From: Azadirachta indica
Taxonomy: Eukaryota; Streptophyta; Magnoliopsida; Sapindales; Meliaceae
Assembly: GCA_022749755.1 (NCBI GenBank)
Contig: CM040453.1
Location: 3,432,102 to 3,496,101, forward strand
DNA: 64,000 nucleotides
Direction of reading: 5' to 3'
Shown in pieces: positions 48,183 to 60,604 of the stretch; the stretch's first letter is position 1, and each line of letters begins with the position of its first letter. Both the position numbers and the translations under genes were made by a program. The notes under the pieces were generated by a model. The model saw nothing but the letters and a program-made list of their open reading frames with translations, ran no database searches and was not told where the DNA came from.

Positions 48183-50080
48183 GGGGTTTTAAACCATACC
48201 TTCCCTAAAGTTTATCCTTTTAACATTTAGAGAGAAACTTTGAAGAAATACACACTTACCTCCCTTATAAACATCCATTTCCATCCAAAATTGCATAAAA
48301 GATATATATGCCCTTTAGTTGTCATTTTTCAAATAAAGATAATAAAAAATAATAAATCAAAAATTAGCTTTCGTTGAGATTTGCAAAGATTACTGTATAT
48401 TGACATCTAATAAATAATAGAATGATTTAAAGATAATGAAAAGTAAACCTTAATAACATCAAAATAATGCATAAACTTGAAACAACATATTAGCCAGTCA
48501 AGTAATGCATCGTAATTTTTAACATGAATTCCGAAGAAAGAATGAGAAAAATATCCAAAAGAGCAACTATTATACAACAATAAATTAATTCGCCTGTTAT
48601 AAGCAATATTTCAGTAACATTGAAGTGGTTTCCTAACATCTGAAGAATGAAAGAAAATTTTAGAATTCATACATGTAGAATCTTAACATTAATTAATTTA
48701 GTAAATTCTAATATGAAGCACAATAGCTTCTAGTCACTTTTATAATGTAAGTTAAATGCAATTGACATTGGTATACTATATACATAATAAACTATATTAA
48801 TAGTCAATTCATTGATAAACATCACCGGTAATTATATTCTAAACAAGTACTCAGTATATAAATCTTATAGAGAGAACACAAATAAAAACTATATAACACA
48901 AATATTCCCAAACATCAAAACATAATCTCAGAACATGCTTGTCATGTTTCAAAATCGAACATGCAAGAGCTTTGCATCCAAGTTCAGCACACTTACTTCA
49001 TAAATATTTGCACGTATAACAAGAAGATATATAATTAAAAATCAGTTTATGCAAGAGATGTTAACAGAAAGTAAACAAGAAAACAAAACAACCAAGTACA
49101 ATGTCCAACCTTTTGTTTGTGATAGATAATAATACCAGTTTAAGTAAAACAAATCACTTAAAAATTAAAGAAAGAAAAAGTAAAATTTTACACAATTCAA
49201 AATTTCTCATATGTAAAAAATTACACTCAGCACTCCATTAATACTAGTAGAATTTTCCAAAATGTTTGAAAAGAAAAAAAAGTAAAATAGATTTCTCTCC
49301 AACTTTTCTTCTTAATTAATTTTTGATACATACACAAACCCTCTGAACCCATAAACATACTTGTCCAACACAATAACCCTTTCCATCGCAGATACAACAT
49401 AAATCGGCTATTATTCGGCTTTGTTATGAATATCCACATAATTATGAACACCAATAACGTATACAAGCAAAAAAATTAGTACACATATGAAACAATTAGG
49501 TAGTTTATTTACTTGATTGAATGAATAGAATACTTTAGTTGAATAAGTTCATAAGCTTGATTACAGTTTTTTGGAGATCCAAAATGACATCATTTAGCTT
49601 AAATCTGATTAAAACTCTTTGAAAACCAAAAATGCCACCATTCAGCTCAAACCGATTCAAGTATTTATTTTCTCTCATTGAATATATACTTACATAGGCA
49701 AATAATGGCACAAAAAAATAGCTCCAAGTTTCCTCTGTAGCTTGACCCTTAGATCTATATTGCAAGAGAGATAACTAATTTGATAGAAATTAACTTGAAA
49801 ATCAGACATTACGTGCTTATTTTGGTTCGAGAGCTTTTGGTACATGTATGTCTCCAAACTTAAGGTAGCTCATCTGCTAATGATTTCTCACTTGCAAGGT
49901 TAAACCAAATATTAAAAACGAAAGTAATTGCTTATTTACCATAATACCTCTCAAACTAACGGTTTATTAATTATAATGGATGTCTTCAGGGGAGGTAAAT
50001 GTGCATTTCTCTAAAGTTTCTTTTTAAGTGTTAAAAGACCAAACTTTAAGAGAAGTATATGTTAAAACCCCAATATTTTT
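48174..50080. mobile_element. Non-autonomous Mutator-like element, 1.9 kb, with 9-bp TSD
   Basis: The element at 48183-50071 has terminal inverted repeats of about 95 bases, starting GGGGTTTTAA at each end and sharing CTAAAGTTT, CTTTTAACA and GAAACTTT with ACACTTACCTCCC- and ACATCC-like blocks. It is flanked by perfect 9-base repeats AATATTTTT (48174-48182 and 50072-50080), the duplication length of Mutator-like elements. No transposase-like reading frame is seen, only short frames such as 49227-49466. The 910-bp element at 56505 has related ends. Confidence 0.8.
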
Positions 50081-51201
50081 TTAATTTATATACAAAGTCC
50101 TCGATAATTTTTAAAAATAACCAAAAATACCCTCATTTCATAATCAAAATTGAAACATAGTAATTTTTGTCCGCGTCCCATTATAATTCTCTTAAAAATT
50201 ACATCTTTATAAAGAGTTGTCTTACCAATGTATTCATAATTTTAAAAAATTTCTCAAGTCCTTGTAAAAAAATTCATAACAAATTACCCTAAATAATCAC
50301 TAAATATAATAAAATTTGGAATAATTTCATAAGTTTTTAAGAGAATTTTAATTTAGCTCTTTATAAATGTTTCGTAATTCTAAAAATTTTCTCAACTTCT
50401 TGTAAAAAAATTCATAACAAATTACCCTAGATTATTTTCACTAAATATAATAAATTTTGGGATAATTTCATAAGTTTTTAAGAGAATTTTGATTTAGCTC
50501 TTTGTAAAAAAAATCATAACAAAAATTGCCCTGTAAATGTAATAAGTTGGGATAATCTAATAAGCTTTAAGAGAATTTTAATTTTTTTCGTAAATACTAC
50601 ATCATTGTAAATCAAATTCCTCCCTCAATGTGAGTTAAAATGTTAAATCAATATTCACAGAATCTAGAATGTAGCGAAAAACTGTAAAATGTAAAAGAAC
50701 TTATGTGATGTCATCCTTATCGGTTATAGCAAAACTTTTATTTATCAAGTTATGTAATTTTTTCTTAAAATTTGTATTATTTTCATGTGATTAAAAATTT
50801 TAGAGACCATTTTTTGTTTTATGATAAAAAATTATTAATTACAATTACAAGGATAACAAGTTAATGTAGTTCATGTTTTTACACCTATTAAATACTAAAC
50901 AAAAAAAAATTAATATAAAATAAGAAATTAAGTGACAGACCGACGGTTGGTGTAGTCATTTGTGAGAAATGGACGTATATTCATAGATCAATATAGCAAT
51001 TTAATGAGTTGACTAAATTCGACAAGCCAACGTTAAAAGTACGTAAAGGAGAATTTCTTCCAAAATGTGAATGTGACACAGCTTTCTCCTCCAGGCTTCT
51101 CATAGTTCACCAAATTCCAAAAGCTTTCTTGTTGAATAAAAAATAACCGAGCAATAACAATTGCTTATGAAGCAAAAATCTCATGAAAAGCCTTCTATTT
51201 A
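50081..51201. other. Intergenic, 3' side of the HESO1-like gene
   Basis: AT-rich. The tandem repeat at 50230-50590 is listed separately. The rest shows no gene or element. Confidence 0.45.
50230..50590. repeat. Imperfect tandem repeat, period about 138 bp
   Basis: Two and a half copies of a unit containing TTGTAAAAAAATTCATAACA, ATTACCCTA, CACTAAATATAATAAA and TTTTTAAGAGAATTTT. The first unit starts near 50230 and the second near 50368; a third, shortened by deletion, begins near 50500. Confidence 0.7.
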
Positions 51202-54200
51202 TCATGTTCCGGCATCCTCATTTGCTGAACTTGACTGTGATGCATCAGATTTTGGCCTCCACCTTTGCTGGACTGGACCCTGATGCGGATGGAAGGGTTG
51301 GCTATGAAGTTGTTGCACAGGCTGTAGAGACATAAACCTGTTGGGACGATTTTCTGGCCTTGTGTTGTGAGGTTGATGTTGAGCTTGCGAGGGTGGGTGT
51401 ACCACCTTGTGATTCTGCGGGCGGGTTCTGAACTGCCCAGCATTGTAGTTTGGGTGCCTAACTGTTGTTCCTGTAATGAACTGAGTTATGTGTGGCCTGG
51501 CTAGGGTGGAAAGGAGATGATAACGACTCTGTTTCGCTGAGATGATAAGCCTGCTGTGGGTTATCTCAATGGCTTTGGATATCTTTGCCAATTGTTTTTC
51601 ACTTACAGCCCGGGCAGTGTTTTCTGGCTGCTCAAACGGATCCTCAATCTAACAAGCCATCAGCAGTGGCAAATAACTAACTCATTACCAAGTGGGAGCT
51701 GTAATAATACTCATTGAAGAAATAGAACAGAAACATGACCAAAACAAAGCAAAACGAAAGTGAAGAGGAGAGAAAGAGAATGTTACAAATATTGGGTGAT
51801 TATTGGGCAACCATCTCGTATTACTTCCAATGTGTTCCCATCGCCCCGTGAAAGGGCAAATTCCTTGCTCTGAGGCCTTCAAACTTATGCCACTAAACTG
51901 CAAAATATGCAGAAAATAGTCAAGTATTATCCTTAAATATAAAAAGAAAAACATATAAGGAATCCATACCTTTTCAAAGAAAGCAATAAAAAGCTGGGCC
52001 AAGGAACTCTGATTAATTGGTCTGTTTTTGTCAGATCTAAACCTGGCTATGTTTGTGGCACATATTTCTGCAATTTGTCTCTCTGCACTAGCTCTTGTAC
52101 CTGCATGAAGCACATTGGAAGAAGATTGCTATAAGCACATTTGGTAAGTTAGAATCACCTTTATTCTCTTTTTTAATATTATTCAACACAAAAACCCATC
52201 TCAATTTCGCAAGGTAACACTAATGGCCAAAAGCTTGATTCAGCTATCTTTACTATTATCTCAAAAACTGATCATAGTTAGTACGGACCTATAGGCCACT
52301 CCATCACCATGACCATTACTCAAGAACCCTTAAATTACGCTGTGCAGTTCTGTAGCCCATGCAACGAAACATGTGTACTCTAAACCTCAATCATTGTTTC
52401 TTCCTTTGTAGATCTAACAAGAAACAAAATAGAAAGAGTAGGCAGCAATCCTTCAGTAAAAAAATCTCTTGTTTCCTAAAACTGACCAACTGACTATGGA
52501 TTGCCATCAAACCAATGAAACAAACAAGTGCTTTTCCAGAAATTTATACTTAGATTTCAAATAAGCACATAAAGATGGAAAATACCTTTAAGATCGTCAA
52601 CAAGGTTTCGCGGATATATATCTTTTAGGGGAGGTAAAATTGCAGGTACACACGTCTGCCAAAAAGAGTGAATAAATAAATCAAATGGAAGTTCTGGCTA
52701 TTTCATGGTCTTCAGCAAACAAAATCAAAATAAAATATTTCACAAAGATGCAGAGCATGGAACTGCCAAAACAGAACTATATCCCCTTAATTCTAACAAT
52801 TCTCTCCATTGATACCAGAAGCGAAGGCAGTAATCATCACCTGAAAATGGAAGATAACAAGCAAGGTAAGGGAGTATGAGTTTAACGTCCCACTTTTTGG
52901 ATTATTGATCTGATGAGCTTTGGCCCATTCCTTGACCTACACAACGCCAAGAAGCTGCCTATGAGATAGATTCACTGCTTCAGCAAATCAGAAACCATTG
53001 CTTGTTTATAAGACTTACCAATAAAACCATATCGCGAAATCGCCCATCCATCTCACCAATCCAAAACAAGAATTTTGATTTCATTTGACCACACAGGTTA
53101 TCAATTGAAACATCGCAAGAGATGCTCTGGCGGTTGCTCTCAAATTTTAAAATGGGAACTCTTGCATTAGGGATATACTGTAACCTGCGAAATCCACCTG
53201 CAGATTCATGTGCTCTTAGAATTATACTACTAACCCCCATATGAAATTGAGTAACGGAACAAAAGTTGGTATCACGTTCCTTGTTGCTGATGCAATGTTG
53301 CCTGTCTTAATTAACAAATCTTGTTTCCTTAATGACAAAATAACATTTCATGTAAAACTTGATATAAGAAGGAAAAAGACATTTGAAATCTACACAAATA
53401 TTATTCCTGAGCCATGGCTTCCAAAACTTTAAAAGGGAGCTATTTTGACACCACATACAAATTAAAAGTGTGACGAATGTATCCAGATGCCATTCATAGA
53501 AAAGAGAGAGAGAAAGAGAGAGAGAGGAGAGAGATAAAGGATCAATCTATAGGCTGAGAGATAAAGGATCAATCTATAGGCTGAGAGAAAAAGGATCAAT
53601 CTAGAGGCTATAACTGTTGTCATACAACACTACTTTCAGCAAATGCATTCACATCAACGAAATGGATATTAAAATTAGGGGGAAAAGTTACAATAACTAG
53701 GTGAAGACCACATAATGACAGAAGTTTCACATTTTGAACCCAGCCAATTGTCAATCGCAACATAGCATGAGTAAAATCCTAAAACTGTCACAAGTTCAGC
53801 CATGATTTCTTGCAACTACCATAAGACATCTTCAATGTGAAACAAAATGTGATATAGTCAATGAGAGCCCTAGAGACACGCAAAACGGCAACGAAATCAA
53901 GGTTAAAAGATAAAATGAAATTAACCTCTTTGTCTCAAAGATTTGAGTAGATCTCCTAGCAAACTCTGCTTCCGCTTCTTTCCAGCAGATGAAATACATG
54001 AACCATTGGATAACTCAATGGAAATATCCAGGTCTCCCCAACGTGAGAAAAGATTTGACACGAATGATCCAAATGGCTCCACAACTGCACCTGCTTGTAC
54101 CAATTAATCAATGAATTTATATACCAACAAAAGAACTTACGTAGAAAGAAGAAACAAAATCTGATAATGACTCAACAAAAAACCTGGGGTAGAAGGGAAA

Positions 54201-54826
54201 ACCCAATCTCTAAATAATTACCGGTTGATAGTCACTGGGGAAAATACATAAGTACAGAAACAGTGAAAAGGATTCATTTAGTGATCAAACCACATCACTT
54301 ATCTCAATTTCAACCTTGATTGCAAAAATCTTTTAAATTAGGTAGATCTCTTGCAATTTTATGCATTTATCCAAGTTCAGGAGAATTATGGTTCAGTGAT
54401 AATTGGAAGATTTTCAACATCTACATAAGGAAACTTGAAAAGAACTTGAGACAAGCTCAATTGAGGAATTTAAATACTTTCATATATAAAACATTCAAGC
54501 CTGGGTTTGTATATAAGGGTGCTATGACTAAATATAACTCAGCATGTGTAGGTTTTAAAAGAATAAGATCAGAAGAAATCGGTAAAATTTCAAACTAAAA
54601 GAAAAGCACCATCATCTTCATATAATTCAAACATCATACATGATACAAAATGAAAGCAGCAGATAATCAAAATGTAGCAGTAATTACCTCTAAAACTTTC
54701 CACAGATTCAACAACCTCTCGTAAATCATTGATAATTCTCAATCGTGTCTCCCAATCCTCACGCAAGGGATTGATCACTCTGAGTATGTCCTTAAGAGTA
54801 GGCGCCAATAGACCAAAAGAGCTCAT
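51202..54826 (-). CDS. HESO1-type terminal RNA uridylyltransferase, 445 aa
   Basis: A template-independent nucleotidyltransferase that adds U tails to unmethylated small RNAs and RISC-cleaved mRNA fragments, marking them for decay. Exons on the minus strand: 54826-54688, 54090-53926, 53197-53019, 52936-52841, 52655-52586, 52100-51970, 51897-51787, 51648-51202. Phases agree, 1338 bases. The catalytic motif is intact: GS at residues 54-55, then GDLDISIEL with Asp66 and Asp68, and the third Asp130 in SISCDVSIDN. The central and PAP-associated region reads VKEWAKAHQINNPKSGTLNS followed by YSLTLLVIFHFQ, then CPFTGRWEHIGSNTRWLPNN. The last 100 residues are Gln/His/Pro-rich, like the low-complexity HESO1 tail but shorter than Arabidopsis HESO1 (about 510 residues). 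A likely 5'-leader intron ends 13 bases before the start codon (CATATTTCAG). It lies next to a PMT11-like gene as in Arabidopsis. Confidence 0.94.
53505..53609. repeat. GA-rich tract and 27-bp tandem repeat (x3) in HESO1 intron 2
   Basis: An AGAGAG tract at about 53505-53530 runs into three adjacent 27-base units at 53529-53555, 53556-53582 and 53583-53609 (GAGAGATAAAGGATCAATCT...). The first two units are identical; the third differs at two positions. Exon borders are not affected. Confidence 0.9.
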
Positions 54827-55568
54827 TTCTGTTTACTGTGAAATCCTGAAATATGCAGTCAAACAGGTCAAAAACAGAGTGTAACAATGGATTCAAGCAT
54901 TGATCAAACGTAAATCAGACACCACGAAACAAACTAACTACTCGCACCGGTTAAAACAAGAACCCGCTTTCTAACAACTGACGAACAAAAGTTTCTTGCA
55001 GAGCTCGGTAATTCATGTCTTATATTCCCAATTAAATCAACCAAAAACCCAATTAGTTAAACCCAAGAATATGTAAACATAACACTGAAAACACAAACTC
55101 CAACCTCTCAAAATCAAGAAGCAATAATCAAAACCTAATTGTTACGGAAACCCAAATCCCATGATCACACCGAGAACCAAAGCCACCAGAGAAAGTAGTG
55201 GCCGACTCAAAAACGTGAAAAAAATTCACATTGAACAAAAAACACCGAAAATTACACCGGTACCAGACGAAAAACAGTTGAAACCCCTCACAATCCTCAC
55301 GTTCTCCGGAGCTTCTATGCTCTGTACAGTCAACAGGAGAAGAGCGAGACAGTCAACAGTCACATTGGCTGCACAGTGTATGTACATCGAGATGAAGGGA
55401 GAATTTGTAAGCGTAAAATTGGGGACTCCTTCGCGGGAGGGGTTTTGGTTTTTTAGTTTCCATAGTTGTATATTTGTGTGCGGATTCGACTACTCGAAGC
55501 CAATTAGAAACAATAATAAATAACAATAATAATTGGTACGAGAAGCGGGAAAAAAAAAATAAAATCAA

Positions 55569-55604
<36 letters not shown>

Positions 55605-56504
55605 TCTCTTCGCTTTTGACTTTATTTCCAGCACTAATTGGCAAAATTGCTTTGACTGTTACGAAGTTTGTGATATTGGCATTGAAAAATTAGAGGACAT
55701 ACTGGAGTAAGCTTAGTAATTAACTAAAGAATACTTAGTTTCAAATTGCAAGGAAAGTTACGAAATAAACATGTTGCTACTTGCTAAGATGATTCTGTTG
55801 GGATGCATTAGAGATTAAGGAACTGAATACTGCTTTTCTGAATTATGAGTAACAATTAATTTAATAAGTCATTTTTAAAGGTAAAAAAAAGAAAAAAAGG
55901 TTCCTTATAGAATGCAATCTTAGTCGTGCGGAATTCAAATACACAAGATTACTGCATATTTTTATCGTCAATACTATTAGATTAATTGAATTAAAAATTA
56001 AAATTTTCATTGTAAAATGATCCGAGCAAAAAATAATAGAGTTAGGATTCAGTTAATAAAATTTTTTAAATAGAACTTTTTAAAACGAACATTTTACTTG
56101 TAAAATTTTTATAAATAAAATTTTTAATAAAAATTTATTAATTATTTAATTATTACAAATAATTTTTTAAAAAATTTAATAATTACTTTAATAAAAAAAT
56201 GTTTAATATTTTATTTAAAAATAACTTAAGTTTTTTTAAATTAATATTAGTTTAGACAATTCTGCCTTTTAAAAAAATTGGAGAAATTTTATTGTTAAAA
56301 ACTCAAATTTTGACTTTCTTTTAATAAAAAAATAATTTTTTTAATTTGCTAAAACTCTTTTTGAATATTAACTAAATAGACACCAAAAAATTTTTAAAAA
56401 GTTTTTTAATGTAATAAAAAAGTTAAATCAAACGAATAATATTTGTGATCGGTGTAGTCATCTTTTTCTTTTTTCTTTCTTTTCCTTCTTTTTAATTTTT
56501 AGTT
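54827..56504. other. Intergenic: HESO1 5' region and AT-rich DNA
   Basis: Leader and promoter of the HESO1-like gene up to about 55500, then a TA repeat (55573-55600) and an extremely AT-rich tract (56000-56450). The frame at 55161-55523 has no family resemblance and overlaps the leader, so it is not called. Confidence 0.5.
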
Positions 56505-57414
56505 GGGATATTTTTACATACCTTCTTTAAAATTTATAAAAATTTTAATTTAATAAAAAATTTGTAAAAAGGGACACAAACCTCCCCATAAATAGTAAAC
56601 TTACCGAAATACCCTCAAATTCTATGACCTTAGTGGAAAACACCAATACTTTAACCACTGCACCAAACATATTTTAATAATATATTTTTCAATCCTTAAA
56701 AATAATCCTTTTGAAAATACATATATAATAATTTTTATAATAAGTAAAATTATTTTCTTATTTTAAAACTTATAATTCAAAAAAAATTCTATATAATAAC
56801 TTGAAAATAAAATTATTATCAAATAGTAATAATAAAAATTATTCTTAAATTAATTATTAAAGAGAATAATTTTAAATTATTATAAAATAAAAAATTATTC
56901 TAAAATTATTATTAGCCCTAATAATTTTAAAACATCATTCTTAAATAATTGTTAAATAAAATAAATTATTTTATTTGAAAAATCTAAATAATAATAGTAG
57001 TTTTAAAAATTTATAATTTAATGATAATAATAATTTTAAATTCAAATTATTATATAAAATTTTAATGATTATAAATTATTTTGAGTTATTAGTTTTATAA
57101 TAACAAAATAATTTGAATTATTACAAAAATTATTGTATATGTATTTTCAAAAAAGTTATTTATTAATGATTGAAAAATATATCATTAAACTTTATTTAGA
57201 GTAGTGGTTAAGGTGTTTTTTTTTTTTTTTTTGGGTTACTAGGGTCATAGGTTCCAATTCAACCAAAGTAATCATATTTTGCAATTTTAAAAAATAGATT
57301 TGGAGATATTTTAGTCAGTTTATTGTTTGTAAGGGAAGTGTGTATTCTTTTTCACAAATTTTTGGTCAAATTAGAGTTTTTATAAATCTTAGGGCAGGTA
57401 TGTGCAAATACCCC
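56505..57414. mobile_element. Fold-back transposon relic, 910 bp, almost entirely palindromic
   Basis: The left arm from GGGATATTTTTACATACCTT pairs with the right end (reverse complement TGGGGTATTTGCACATACCT). Pairing continues through ATTTATAAAAA, AAAAATTTGT, AACCACT, TATTTTTCAAT and GAAAATACATATA towards the centre near 56960, so each arm is about 400 bases or more. TTTTTAG occurs just outside both ends (a partial target duplicate). The ends resemble those of the 1.9-kb element at 48183. No coding sequence. Confidence 0.78.
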
Positions 57415-60400
57415 ATTTTTAGCTTACTTTATGATAAGTGGGTTGGATTGTTCTCAGAACATGAGAATTGTAGTTCTCTTACCTTTTTTTTTTAATACTT
57501 AAAACATGATTGGTTCTTTAATCACGCGAAGATAAGACGAGTTTAGAAAAAGCCATTCGCTCCTTTGTTACAATTGTTTTTTGTTAAAAATTATTTAATT
57601 TTGAATAATATTGAATATTGTCAGTAAATTAAAAAATTCAATTTCATTATCTGTGACTGTACTCCCAAGAGAATTAAAAATTGAATTTACGACAAAATAA
57701 TTACAAAAAAATTTACTTTCATTTTGTGTTGGGCCGAAATTAAATTGGGCTGATCTGTTATTCTGAAATTTGTAATGTTGTGAAGAATATTCATGAGAGT
57801 AAGTCAGCAAAGTATGCTAAAGTGGAAACCTTAACTCTGCGTCGTCAGTTTTAATGTAAAGCTGTCAGAGGATTTTGTTATGTTTATTTGCAGTTGGGAA
57901 GCACTGCAATTCTAAATCAACTTTTTATTCACACCAGCGTTTTTCTGTATTGGGAATAAAACTTGGGTTCCTGCTGTAATTTTGCCTTACATTTAGATGT
58001 AATTAATTAGGAATTATTTCTTTCTCCTTTATTCTATAATATTATTGCAGTTCAGCATTTTAAATTTACCAGAAAAAAGCTTCTACCATAACTCGATCCG
58101 TAGCCACCAATCACTGCCATATATGAAAAATTGAAGCTTCAGCTAAAATCCCATAAATTATTCCTGATCTGTTCTTCCATTTGTTTATTCTTCAGCTAGC
58201 ATGTTGATTCTTGCTAAAAGGTTCTATTCCATAAAAGTTTTAGATTAGAGACAGTACTTAACAACGAGAGAATTGGAATATTTACAAGTCATACATTAAT
58301 CTAAAATTCTTAAACATAGTAGATATTGCACTATAAATATGATGTTATTTGTATATATGCAATATCAAGGGTGTGATATGATTTATATATCTTCACATCT
58401 AATAAAATATGAACAAATGTAATATGCATTTAGTTTGAAGTAAAATCATTGTCAGAATAGTTATAATAAAAAGAGAAAAATTCAAATACGTACATACAAC
58501 TTTATCGTATGATTATATATATCAAAGACATATATTAGCTGTCTTGGGTTATAAGAGAGGATTAAAAAAATAAAAGACGTGCCTAACCTTAGAAAGGTGT
58601 GTCGATAATAATTGTACGAATTCCATACGCATATGTATATATAATGTATAGTATGTTCATAGGAAGGAAGATATATATATATATATATATATAAATGAAA
58701 ACATATTCAGGCAGGCAATAAACCAAGAGAAAAGGGGTGGGCAGGAATGTTGTTTATGTTAATGCTTTAGCTACCATCCAAATCAAAAAAGCAAATTGGC
58801 CAACCGAGCATTGAAGGGTCAATTTAATTACCAGCAGCAGTACTCCATACAACTGTATGCTACTTCAGTTCTGTTCTGATCTGATCTGATCCGTCGGTAC
58901 CAAATTAAGCAATTAAGCAATTAAGGTAATGAGAGAATAATAGTAAACCAAAAATATTGACAACAAGGTAAAATTAAAGCAAATGCAAATGTAGAATTGA
59001 TGTGAATGAATGAACATCTAATCTTAGAAGATCTTCTAGTAGAGAAGTGAGATGGGGATGGGGAAAGATGGACTAAGCGGGGATACGTGTAAGATGATGA
59101 TTGAAGGAATATTGTGGTGGATGGATTGGGTGGGGTGATGTTGCTAATGCTAGTGAACCCCTCACTCCATAGTCCATACACACGCACAACAACAACAACA
59201 ACAACAACATGATGTTATCGAATCAAATGTGGTGGAATCATGTTTCTTTGAAGGTGATCCCAACAATTATCTCTCTATCTATCTATTCTTCCTTTCATGA
59301 CCATGACTTCTTCTTCTTGTTCTTCAACTTCATTATTATCATTTTTAATTATTATCGTCATCATCATCAAGTTGACCTTTCTTTTTATGGGGGGCATACG
59401 TTCATTTCTTTTTCTTTTTTTTTTTTTGTGTTTTTTTTAATTGTATCTTATACTTTACAAAATGGGAAATGTTCTTGTGATGGTTGAATTACACTTTTGT
59501 AAATTTGATTCCGTGAAATCTTTGGGTAATTACTTTGCGAATAAGGGATTTTCTACCGTGGCACTGGCACCCTTAAAAGTCAAAACCAATAGAAAAATTC
59601 CCCATTAAAAGAGAAACAAGATTCCATTCTTTTAATTTACACCCATTTATCATTACTCTGATTATTCTCCTTTATCAAACTTTGTCAAATTATAGCCTTT
59701 TAATTTTTTTATTTTAATACTAATACTACATTGAATCTAAAACTCAGTGAATTTAATATTGAAGTCAATATGACTAAATATAAGAAAATGAAGTTCCTTT
59801 TTTTTTTTTTTTTACTTGTTGCTAGTTATTTTTCAATAAACTAAAAAACTAATGAAATCTTGTTAAAATTTGGGACTTTGTTAAATTTGAAATCTATTAT
59901 ATGACACAATCTATACTGCCCTAACAATTATTAGAGAGATACAATACTTGCAAGCCATTTATAATCTTTAATAATTAAGGATAGATAATAAGATTTCAAG
60001 TCATGAATCCTTCTTACGAAGGTAGAAAAAGAAAGGTGGCAATAATATTCCACCGAATTTTTTGTCAAGGTAAAAATCTATTTTTCAGTTCATGTTATTT
60101 TCAGGCAAAATAACATACCTTAGAATTTAAGATGCAAAATAACATACTACATATTATAAATATATATTTAAAAAAAAAAAAGAAAACATTAGCATTAATT
60201 AGATATAAAATCAAATTAAAACTTATAGGTATATAAAATAAGTAGAACAACACATACGTTAAGAACATAAGAATTTCATTCTTGAATGAAAAAGAAATCC
60301 CTTTGGAATAACAGTTTGTAATACAATATCCCCCATATTGGTTAATTTCCATTTCTCCAAATTCTCTTGCAGAACATTTCACCATTTCTCCGCAATAACA

Positions 60401-60604
60401 ACTAGAAAATTAAAAAACGAAAAATAAAAATAAAATTTAGAAGAGCAATAAACTTGATTTTTGCCCCCATTAATTACTTTATAAAACAAAATTAGACACA
60501 TAGACCTACAACTTACAATTAGATTGCCTCTTTTTTGCTTCCCCTTTTCCATGATCCATATTACTAAATTTTTTTTTTTTTTTTTTTGGGTACCCCAATT
60601 GCTA
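57415..60604. other. Intergenic, no gene recognised
   Basis: AT-rich DNA, with a TA repeat at 58673-58693, a (CAA)8 microsatellite at 59185-59208 and poly-T runs near 59408, 59799 and 60571. Open frames are short and unlike any family I know. It may hold a non-coding transcript, but nothing shows it. Confidence 0.5.

Noticed and set aside
55161..55523. 120-codon plus-strand frame in the HESO1 5' region
   Set aside because: It lies on the opposite strand over the probable HESO1 leader and promoter, with no domain or family resemblance.
57240..57280. GGTTCCAATTC-like sequence resembling a tRNA B box (possible SINE)
   Set aside because: No A box at the right spacing, and the sequence is part of the fold-back element arm.
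59185..59208. (CAA)8 as part of a coding poly-Gln or poly-Thr tract
   Set aside because: No open frame with family features runs through it; it is treated as a microsatellite.
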